A stretch of DNA of 64,000 bases, from assembly GCA_028554755.1 (NCBI GenBank), contig JAPTOF010000004.1, positions 18,408,001 to 18,472,000 on the forward strand. The letters run 5' to 3'. Origin of the DNA: Cordia subcordata. Lineage: Eukaryota; Streptophyta; Magnoliopsida; Boraginales; Cordiaceae. Made by a program: the position numbers and the translations under genes. Numbering within the stretch: the first letter of the stretch is position 1; every line of letters begins with the position of its first letter. Of this stretch, positions 60,001-64,000 are shown piece by piece. The notes under the pieces are model-generated. The model ran no database searches, had not been told where the DNA came from, and saw only the letters and a list, made by a program, of their open reading frames with translations.

Positions 60001-62648
60001 ATAGCAAAATTCCTCGCTCTTCAACAACTTCCATCAACAAATTCCAGAAAAGCTAAACAATGATATGCTCATGGTTATGTGCTCAAAGAAAGTTCAAGAA
60101 CTCATTCAACATGAAACTAACATCCGAATCAGGCAAGAACAGAAAGAAAAAAAAAAAAAAAAAAAGAAATTATCAATAATCTCCAAGAACTATATCCAAT
60201 CTCAACCATGTTCTCATCATCGGCATGTTACTTAATGAATGACCTTGATATTTGTCCATTCTTCTTCCTCTCAACTGGGAAAAGAAAGGTGGAGGAGAAA
60301 AGATTGGAGGAATGTAGATTGGACACGGGGGTAGTGAAGGTCTTGTATTTTGGAGTCCCTTAAATAACATTGTTTGTCATTTATGTGTATATGTGAAATG
60401 TACTAAATGAGCTTCAACCATTATCTTATTTTACCTTCTCTTTGAGATTTTATCAAGAGATTCTTTGACAGGACATTTTTGATCGCCTAGAGAAAGAGAT
60501 GGAAACTTTAAATCTTTCTGGTTTTGCTAGTGCTGGGCTATTTGATGATCTTTCTGCTGTCAAAGATGATAGCAGCAGTCTCACTGAGCCAAATGAAATT
60601 GGAAACGATAACATTAGTAATAAACAAGCATCAGAGAAAGGATCTAAGAAGAAAAAAGGAAAATCTGGTGGAAATTTGAAGATGGGGACAGTTGACAGTG
60701 GCCCAGATTACCGAGAAACCAATTCTAGTAGATCCAAGAAGAACCAGAAGAAAAGCAAGGCTTCAGCTTCTTTGCAAGATTCAGATTCAAAAATAGCTGC
60801 TAAAAGAGATACTGATAGGTTAAGAGGCGAGAATTCTAGCATCCTCTCTGTGGAGTGGCTTGTTCAGAAGATTATGTTATTGATACCTGATTTCGAGGAA
60901 CAAGGTAAGCTGAATCATTAAATTCTTGCCAGAGTGGATCAGCTAATTACTGATTCTCTTTTGTTTCATTTGCATGATATTGTGGTCACAACTCTGTAGG
61001 CGTAGATGATCCTGAAACAATTCTTGTGCCTTTGGCAAACCAGTTGAGACCGATGCTTCTCAATTCTTGGAAGGAAAGAAAAAGGGCAGCCTTCACCGAG
61101 AACGCTCAGAGAATGAAACGGTTACTAGATAATTTACAACATAAACTTGATGAGGTAACCAACTGCTCCACATGTTTTCTCTTTTTATTCCTTCATGAGT
61201 TTGTGTGTGAGGCTTGTGTATGCAGTTTGTATTAAAATGGCTTTTCTTTTGGATACGTATATAATGAGTAGTTCGTGTAATTACTACTTCGTTTACTACT
61301 CTCTCTGTGTTTATTGTTTAATTTTTCCTTGGGATTGTTCTTTGTTCGGTGCCATCAACGAACTCTGCAATATTTATTTGTAGTTTCACTGTACACACTA
61401 TAGTACCAAAGATTTTTTTGTGATGCTGTCAGTTTTGCTGAGTGTTCTCTAACATCTTGTTGTGTCCAGACCTTCTTCAACATTCAGCTATATGAAAAAG
61501 CACTTGATTTGTTTGAAGATGATCTGTCGACCTCAGTAAGTTGTTATGTCTGTAAAGTTTCAGTTGCATCCTTTTTAATATACATTTGTGTAAAAGTAGT
61601 TTTGTTTTGATGATATTTAGGTACTTCTACACAAACATTTGTTACGAACCTCTGCTATTCCTTTGGTGGATATCCTCTTGCTCAACATGGTAAGATATGT
61701 GAAATATTTCTCCTCACATTAAATTATTCCTGGTTATACATTGCAGTATCATTACTTATTTAATTTAGTCAGAGACCAAACTTATTTAATAAAATGATCT
61801 AGGCACCTCATGTTTCAGCTGTTTTGGTGCAGGATATGCACAATAAGTTGAGAAATGGAATTGATGTTGAAGAATCGCAAAACTTTGAATCCATTTCACT
61901 TAGCTCTGGAGACAGAATTGCTCTTGTACGTTTACTATTTGCCGTAATTGTTAAAAGTAGTCTTAAACCTTTGCTTTTGATATGAAATATGATCTCCACT
62001 GATTTGATACTTGAACACTGTTAGGCAAAGAGTCTCCCTGGTCCTCTGTCAGTGAAGGCTGTTGCTCTAATTGAAGCTCTGGAAGCGAAGGTAACATTTT
62101 TCACCCTCCCCCTTGCTTTTCTGCCATTGGCCAAATTACAACAGAACAATACATTTTTCTCTCTGCACTTTTGTGTTTGATACCGGGATTTGTCCATTGT
62201 TTATTTGATGCTCTTTAAAGAAAAATATCGACTAATTATTCTAAATGGGTGTTCGAGCTTCATCTGGTGATTTTACCGGATTTGATTGATGAAAACTTTT
62301 AAGAATAATATTCTCATTTGTTTCTTACATCTTCTATTGATATCTTTAACATGGTTTATTTGTCCATTGTCCACTCATGGATAGTTTGCGATGAATATTC
62401 TGTATTTGTCATCTTCACAAGCCAATTTTAATATGATGTTTGCTATGACAGAGGGTGGAAATATTTGTAACTGCTCTAAGGGAAATGGCTGAGGAAAGGT
62501 AAGGTCGTGCTTTATCTATTATGTGCCTTTAAGATGTAATTTTGTTGATATTAAGCACTTATTTCTATTTTGGCATATCTGCAGTGGATTAATCCTTAAG
62601 AAGCTTGATAAGAAGTTGGAAAGAACTCTTCTACATTCATATCGTAAG
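32884..62648 (+). CDS. UFL1: E3 UFM1-protein ligase 1 (UFL1), exons 1-16, 3' end outside window
   Basis: UFL1 is the E3 of ufmylation: it helps move UFM1 from UFC1 to targets such as ribosomal protein uL24 at the ER membrane, working with DDRGK1. I read 16 exons: 32884-33057, 43489-43800, 43895-44161, 44336-44383, 47414-47479, 47637-47740, 48560-48653, 48723-48779, 60473-60904, 61000-61154, 61470-61535, 61621-61689, 61833-61925, 62025-62090, 62452-62498, 62585-62648. All have GT donors and AG acceptors, and reading frames join except at exon 8/9. The product matches plant UFL1 along its length: [17 protein letters not shown] at the start, AEYE-free helical middle, a Lys-rich [11 protein letters not shown] stretch in exon 9, and [18 protein letters not shown] in exon 16. 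About 705 codons are present; plant UFL1 is usually near 800, so the C-terminus is missing. The start at 32884 gives the family N-terminus. Introns 1 and 8 exceed 10 kb and are packed with transposons. Confidence 0.95.
33058..34157. other. UFL1 intron 1, left part with unrecognised minus-strand frames
   Basis: Non-repetitive intron sequence with a TG-rich run (33090-33135). Two minus-strand frames, 33529-33768 ([20 protein letters not shown]) and 33807-34139 ([20 protein letters not shown]), have ordinary amino-acid composition and lie in series. They may be a fragment of a captured gene, but I recognise neither. Confidence 0.35.
34158..34349 (+). repeat. copia-1 5' LTR
   Basis: TGTTAAGGG...TTCTACA, 192 bp, with TATAAATA near 34265. 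Followed at once by the primer site 34350-34363. Confidence 0.9.
34690..35625 (+). pseudogene. copia-1 gag
   Basis: Retrotransposon Gag (UBN2 type) in several frames. 35055-35768 carries [19 protein letters not shown] and [16 protein letters not shown], then a Gly/Arg/Asn-rich linker and the start of a knuckle CQICGKFNH at 35590-35616. A frame change to the pol frame occurs after the knuckle, whose last Cys is not seen. Confidence 0.8.
35626..37500 (+). pseudogene. copia-1 protease and integrase
   Basis: Open from 35588 to 37102. The protease motif expected as D(S/T)GA(T/S) reads DFKAT near 35703, so the active site is lost. The GAG-pre-integrase part has [10 protein letters not shown] and a C-x2-C ([10 protein letters not shown]). 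Integrase core Asp is in VHSDVWGPS (36322), Asp in RIDNGKEY (36509) and Glu in QNGKVERKH (36606). After 37102 the frame shifts. The start of RT (GRKPIGCKW, near 37503) is cut at 37524 by copia-2. Confidence 0.85.
37525..37732 (+). repeat. copia-2 5' LTR
   Basis: TGATAAGTATGG...ATTCTTCA with TATAAATAG near 37662. Confidence 0.93.
37820..40331 (+). pseudogene. copia-2 pol remnant (integrase end, RT, RNase H)
   Basis: Starts inside integrase (TLRTDNGT near 37838), then [19 protein letters not shown] at 37962. RT begins near 38870 ([20 protein letters not shown]), with catalytic YVDDII near 39367. RNase H ends in [16 protein letters not shown] near 40157 and [15 protein letters not shown]. Several stops (38300, 39091, 39708) break the frame. 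Confidence 0.85.
37861..37920 (+). repeat. Perfect 30-bp tandem duplication inside copia-2
   Basis: Two identical 30-base units (37861-37890 and 37891-37920) starting CATAATTCATAAATTAG, within the integrase remnant. Confidence 0.95.
40339..40546 (+). repeat. copia-2 3' LTR
   Basis: Begins TCATAAG, so the terminal TG has mutated to TC; ends ATTCTTCA. Equal in length to the 5' copy. Confidence 0.93.
40990..41204. mobile_element. Tourist-like (PIF/Harbinger) MITE in copia-1 RT
   Basis: 215 bp with inverted ends GGGCTTGTTTGGATTG and CAATCCAAACAGGCCC and a TTA target duplication (40987-40989, 41205-41207). TTA/TAA duplications with GGGC-type ends are typical of PIF/Harbinger MITEs. The interior can fold: TTTTTTCAAAAGC...GCTTTTGAAAAA. 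Confidence 0.85.
41877..42257 (+). repeat. 195-bp tandem duplication in copia-1 RNase H
   Basis: Unit 1 (41877-42071) and unit 2 (42072-42257) both run from GAAGATTTGCATATTCC to GAGCAGTTAGTTG. Unit 2 has small deletions. Each carries the [13 protein letters not shown]...[10 protein letters not shown] coding segment. Confidence 0.92.
42347..42555 (+). repeat. copia-1 3' LTR
   Basis: Same ends as the 5' LTR. It is longer because of a (CT)n(AT)n expansion near 42525-42550. Confidence 0.9.
42556..43488. other. UFL1 intron 1, right part
   Basis: No gene. Intron sequence from the copia-1 edge to the exon 2 acceptor, with T-rich and TATA-like words. Sequence similar to TCTCTCCCCCACATCGGAAG at 42825 resembles the ends of plant solo LTRs, but no pair was found. 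Confidence 0.5.
43489..43800 (+). CDS. UFL1: UFL1 exon 2
   Basis: 104 codons, starting [19 protein letters not shown] and ending PRLGTQ, phase 0 at both ends. The segment is the winged-helix-like N-terminal region of the ligase. Acceptor AG is at 43487-43488 and donor GT at 43801. Confidence 0.95.
43895..44161 (+). CDS. UFL1: UFL1 exon 3
   Basis: 89 codons, [19 protein letters not shown] to GVHWTPS, phase 0. Acceptor AG is at 43893-43894 and donor GTATGT at 44162. Confidence 0.95.
44336..44383 (+). CDS. UFL1: UFL1 exon 4 (48-nt small exon)
   Basis: A 16-codon exon, [16 protein letters not shown], between acceptor AG 44334-44335 and donor GT 44384. It supplies the conserved QRECVDS-type segment expected between exons 3 and 5 and is too short to show up in ORF scans. 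Confidence 0.92.
44667..44933 (+). repeat. copia-3 5' LTR
   Basis: 267 bp with TATAAATA near 44840. Confidence 0.88.
45289..45319 (+). repeat. Poly(C)-poly(A) tract
   Basis: A run of about 18 C followed by about 10 A in the copia-3 leader. Confidence 0.9.
45365..46440 (+). pseudogene. copia-3 RT end and RNase H
   Basis: Starts at [14 protein letters not shown] (45406), the RT catalytic box, then [14 protein letters not shown]. RNase H has [20 protein letters not shown] at 46019 and [16 protein letters not shown] near 46265. A stop at about 45697 and an internal duplication at 46136-46275 break it. Confidence 0.85.
46136..46275 (+). repeat. Tandem duplication (about 70 bp) in copia-3 RNase H
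   Basis: GACAATTACTT(C/T)GC...ATTGACTAT occurs at 46136-46206 and again from 46207. It duplicates the same RNase H region (DN...[10 protein letters not shown]...EIDY) that is duplicated in copia-1. Confidence 0.9.
46445..46962 (+). repeat. copia-3 3' LTR, split by TRIM-A
   Basis: Matches the 5' LTR in two parts, 46445-46671 and 46925-46962, with the TRIM between them. Confidence 0.88.
46672..46924 (+). mobile_element. TRIM-A (terminal-repeat retrotransposon in miniature)
   Basis: Direct terminal repeats 46672-46729 and 46850-46924, both TGTT(A/G)AGTA(T/C)AATAAATAAA...CTCTCTACAAGC. A degenerate PBS TGGTATCAAAA follows the first. The flanks CCCCT and CTCCT match at 4 of 5. Total length is only 253 bp with no coding capacity, sitting in the copia-3 3' LTR. 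Confidence 0.82.
47414..47479 (+). CDS. UFL1: UFL1 exon 5
   Basis: 22 codons, [20 protein letters not shown] and on to LQ, phase 0. It follows the 3.0-kb intron 4 that contains a copia element. Confidence 0.94.
47637..47740 (+). CDS. UFL1: UFL1 exon 6
   Basis: 34 codons plus 2 bases, [17 protein letters not shown] to AIEQSS, with a Trp codon split TG|G across intron 6. Confidence 0.94.
48230..48301 (+). repeat. 3 x 24-bp tandem repeat in UFL1 intron 6
   Basis: The 24-base unit beginning GAATACTTTATGCAAAGC occurs three times without a mismatch. Confidence 0.95.
48560..48653 (+). CDS. UFL1: UFL1 exon 7
   Basis: Starts with the G that completes the split Trp, then 31 codons [18 protein letters not shown] to QMALK, ending phase 0 before GTGAGC. 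Confidence 0.94.
48723..48779 (+). CDS. UFL1: UFL1 exon 8
   Basis: 19 codons, [19 protein letters not shown], phase 0, donor GTAAAT at 48780. The next exon lies 11.7 kb away across a transposon-filled intron. Confidence 0.92.
49040..50815 (-). mobile_element. 5'-truncated Ty1/copia element copia-5 in intron 8
   Basis: Minus-strand remains in order: Pro/Arg-rich linker near 50780; RT start ([20 protein letters not shown], 50600-50675); RT box MYVDDIVI near 50075; [20 protein letters not shown] (49745-49805); RNase [21 protein letters not shown] (49415-49475) and a 3' LTR-like piece TGTTAAGTG from about 49129 leftward. Gag, protease and integrase are missing, and no second LTR was found. Confidence 0.8.
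50816..54778. repeat. Field of duplicated non-coding repeats in intron 8
   Basis: No coding domain. Segments recur in direct orientation: GAACTCCATAGGCCT at 50898 and 53152; AACCAAAAGGCA at 52287 and 53344, with about 230 bp of matching sequence after each; AATCATAGCA(C/T)C at 51094 and 54582. CTTGCTCGTCCCCGAGCAAA at 52762 is common in the untranslated parts of plant Ty3/gypsy elements. I read this as overlapping remnants of one non-autonomous retroelement family. Confidence 0.55.
54060..54600. repeat. Intron 8 block D, copy 1
   Basis: Contains TTCAAAATGGAGCAAATGAG, GGCCTAAATCATCTCC and a TCAACAGCAAAATTCC end. A second copy lies at 54700-54778 plus 59552-60015, split by copia-4. Confidence 0.75.
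55700..57668 (-). pseudogene. copia-4 protease, integrase and start of RT, interrupted by TRIM-B
   Basis: Protease C-terminal part ([18 protein letters not shown], 57530-57590). GAG-pre-integrase [18 protein letters not shown] near 57285 and [11 protein letters not shown] (first catalytic Asp) at 57140. The TRIM cuts here. Beyond it come [16 protein letters not shown] sequence near 56700, [19 protein letters not shown] at 56455-56515, and a Ser/Pro-rich linker ending in RT start at 55721. Confidence 0.82.
56865..57133 (-). mobile_element. TRIM-B, in copia-4 integrase
   Basis: Terminal direct repeats 57059-57133 and 56865-56938 on minus, with AATAAATAAATAAAC and CTCTACAAGCTTAA words shared with TRIM-A. 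PBS TGGTATCAGAACC (minus) is at 57046-57058. Target duplication GTCCC is perfect (56860-56864, 57134-57138). 269 bp, no coding capacity. Confidence 0.9.
57669..58838 (-). pseudogene. copia-4 gag
   Basis: Starts [20 protein letters not shown] at 58838. After a shift, UBN2-type Gag follows ([20 protein letters not shown] at 58380-58440, [16 protein letters not shown] near 58225). The knuckle is represented by [20 protein letters not shown] near 57985, a CX2C...H...C remnant in which the first Cys is unclear. Confidence 0.8.
58976..59000. repeat. Poly(T) tract
   Basis: T-rich run with over 20 T in copia-4 leader; also (AT)n at 59341-59395. Confidence 0.8.
59552..60015. repeat. Intron 8 block D, copy 2 (right part)
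   Basis: Shares GCTTCAAAATGGAGCAAAT, GGCCTAAATCATCTCC and TCAATAGCAAAATTCC with copy 1. The left part of this copy (54700-54778) is on the other side of copia-4. Confidence 0.75.
60016..60472. other. End of UFL1 intron 8
   Basis: No gene. Contains a long A-run (60148-60165) and the pyrimidine-rich stretch before the exon 9 acceptor. Confidence 0.6.
60473..60904 (+). CDS. UFL1: UFL1 exon 9 (frame problem at its acceptor)
   Basis: Carries [20 protein letters not shown], the Lys-rich [11 protein letters not shown] and [11 protein letters not shown] tracts, and ends at EEQ plus one base. The conserved frame starts with a Gly codon at 60472-60474, but the only AG that fits is 60471-60472. Canonical splicing therefore enters the exon one base late relative to phase-0 exon 8. 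In-frame AGs exist at 60491-60492 and 60497-60498, and would drop about 7-9 residues. Confidence 0.88.
61000..61154 (+). CDS. UFL1: UFL1 exon 10
   Basis: Two bases complete the split Gly, then 51 codons [17 protein letters not shown] to LQHKLDE, phase 0 before GTAACC. Confidence 0.94.
61470..61535 (+). CDS. UFL1: UFL1 exon 11
   Basis: 22 codons, [20 protein letters not shown] and on to TS, between AG 61468-61469 and GTAAGT. Confidence 0.94.
61621..61689 (+). CDS. UFL1: UFL1 exon 12
   Basis: 23 codons, [20 protein letters not shown] to LNM, acceptor TTTAG, donor GTAAGA. Confidence 0.94.
61833..61925 (+). CDS. UFL1: UFL1 exon 13
   Basis: 31 codons, [15 protein letters not shown] to SSGDRIAL, donor GTACGT. 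Confidence 0.94.
62025..62090 (+). CDS. UFL1: UFL1 exon 14
   Basis: 22 codons, [20 protein letters not shown] to AK, donor GTAACA. Confidence 0.94.
62452..62498 (+). CDS. UFL1: UFL1 exon 15
   Basis: 15 codons plus [17 protein letters not shown], with a Ser codon split AG|T across intron 15. Confidence 0.94.
62585..62648 (+). CDS. UFL1: UFL1 exon 16 (last visible exon)
   Basis: Completes the split Ser, then 21 codons [20 protein letters not shown] plus K, phase 0, donor GTATTC at 62649. The remaining exons are past the right edge, behind another copia element. Confidence 0.94.
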
Positions 62649-62899
62649 GTATTCCGTTGCATCTCTTATTAGAAGTAAATTTTAGGCGCCACGATAGTTT
62701 TCTTGCGCAAGTTAATGCACTAGTGCATTTCAAGAGAGAGATTGAAAGTCAAATTTAATTCTATTTAGATATTAATATCTTATAACATTGAAATCTGGCG
62801 ATACTGACATAGTCACATCACTCCAATTTGGAGCAGAAAACTAAGAGGGTAAAATCAAAACGTATAATCTTATTCAGAACCTATCTGCTATGACTAGGA

Positions 62900-64000
62900 A
62901 TGTCATACTAAAACAGAACAAAGGCTTAGTACTCCTTAACGTAATAGCCTACTCTATTTATATTATTGTAATGGACAAACAATATCATGTCTCTTGCAAT
63001 GTGGGATAGAGACTTATTACATTATAATATAGCAATCAACACCTTCTCTCAAGCTAGAGTATGTATATCGCAGGTGCCTAGCTTCCCACAAATATATTTA
63101 ACCCGAGAACAACTAAGAGACTTTGTAAATAAATTAGCTAATTTATCATTAGAGCTAACATAAAAAGCAACAATTTCTTTTGACAACAATTTCTCTTGTA
63201 CTAACTGGTACTCAATCTCAATAGGCTTGGTTTGTTTATGAAACAAGGTAGCAATGTGAAATGGCAGCTTGATTGTCATAGACAAGTTTCGTTGGAGAAG
63301 AGTGGCCGATTCCAATTTGTGAGAAGATGCTTGACCCATAGCTTACAAGTAGCTATTGCCATTGCTTGGTACTTTGGTTTTGCACTAGATCGTGCAACAT
63401 CTTGTTTCTTAATCTTCTATGAAATAAGATTCCACCAACAAACACACAGTACCCAGAGGTAGACCTCCTATCAGAAGGAATACTTGCTTAGTCTGCGTTT
63501 GAGTGACCAATAACCTCAGTGTGTCTTCAATCACTGTATAGTAATCCTTTTTTAGGAGAATCTTTAATATACCTTAGAATTCGAAAGACTCCTTCCCATT
63601 GTTTCTCCTGCAGGGAATATAAGAATTGACTGATGACACTTACGCGAATGAAATATCTGCTCGAGAGATAATAAGATAATTGAGTTCCCAACTAATCTTT
63701 TGTGTTTCCCTGGATCTGACATCAACTCCCTCTCATCTAGTAGGAGATTTACATTTGTATCCATAAGTGAGTCACGAGGTCATGCACCAATAGACTTGTC
63801 TCACTCAATGTATCTAAGCCATATTTCCATCATGAAATAAACACTCCTTGTTTTGATTGTGCCACCTTAATGTCCAGAAAATAATGTAGTTGTATCAAGT
63901 GCTTGGTCTAGAATTGGACGAAGGAAAGTCTTCAGATTATCAATCCTTATAGTGTTATCACCAGTGATCACAATATCATCAACAAATACAATAAGAAGCA
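62900..64000 (-). mobile_element. Ty1/copia element copia-6 in UFL1 intron 16, cut by window end
   Basis: Minus strand. A 3' LTR starts TGTTGATTGC at 63041 and runs left (far end not placed, perhaps to about 62700). RNase H is at 63049-63339 (IEIEYQLVQEKLLSKEIVAF, ANLFTKSLSC). RT C-terminal pieces are at 63564-63764 (SDPGKHKRLVG), and the RT box IVFVDDIVITG is near 63970 at the edge. Frames are broken. It is the same lineage as copia-4 and copia-5 by the shared TCAAGCT(A/G)GAG...ATCGCAGGTGCC-like 3' region. Confidence 0.8.

Noticed and set aside
60921..60950. Stop codon after exon 9 as the end of a truncated UFL1
   Set aside because: It lies in intron 9 after a good donor (GTAAGC at 60905); exons 10-16 continue the family sequence.

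Overview
The window is nuclear DNA from a flowering plant, most likely a eudicot. It has a spliced host gene with GT-AG introns, AT-rich intergenic DNA, and many retroelements whose primer-binding sites match plant initiator tRNA-Met. The only clear host protein-coding gene is UFL1, the UFM1 E3 ligase. It runs on the + strand from 32884 to beyond the right edge. Almost everything else is transposable or viral DNA in several nested layers.

Left part (1-32600). Two old copies of one endogenous pararetrovirus (Caulimoviridae, with a florendovirus/petuvirus-like gene order) lie at 1-6313 (+, permuted, cut by the window edge) and 22989-29608 (-, nearly full length). The order in the virus is leader and tRNA-Met primer site, movement protein, coat protein with a CCHC knuckle, aspartic protease, reverse transcriptase, RNase H, a second ORF of unknown function, and a promoter/poly(A) region. 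Both copies carry many stops and frameshifts. The minus copy ends at the tRNA-Met primer site and has an 82-bp terminal redundancy. Between the two copies lie a decayed FAR1-type Mutator-like transposase (9747-12230) interrupted by a MITE, a decayed Ulp1-like protease (14860-15365, -), two diverged repeat arms in inverted orientation, an LTR-like relic (17400-19017) and a duplicated microsatellite-rich block. Right of the second viral copy are a Helitron helicase remnant and a 5'-truncated LINE with its poly(A) tail.

Right part (32640-64000). Sixteen UFL1 exons are readable and give about 705 codons; the C-terminal end lies outside the window. Intron 1 (10.4 kb) holds a Ty1/copia element (34158-42555) that contains a younger copia element (37525-40546) and a Tourist-like MITE (40990-41204). 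Intron 4 holds a deleted copia (44667-46962) whose 3' LTR was hit by a TRIM. Intron 8 (11.7 kb) holds a truncated copia, a field of duplicated non-coding repeats, and another copia (54779-59551) that carries a second TRIM. Intron 16 holds a copia running off the edge. Several insertions are bounded by exact or near-exact 5-bp target duplications, so their order can be worked out. With canonical splice sites the exon 8/exon 9 junction is one base out of frame; this is the most important open point about whether the host gene is intact.

I found no rRNA, tRNA gene, CRISPR array or bacterial-type operon.
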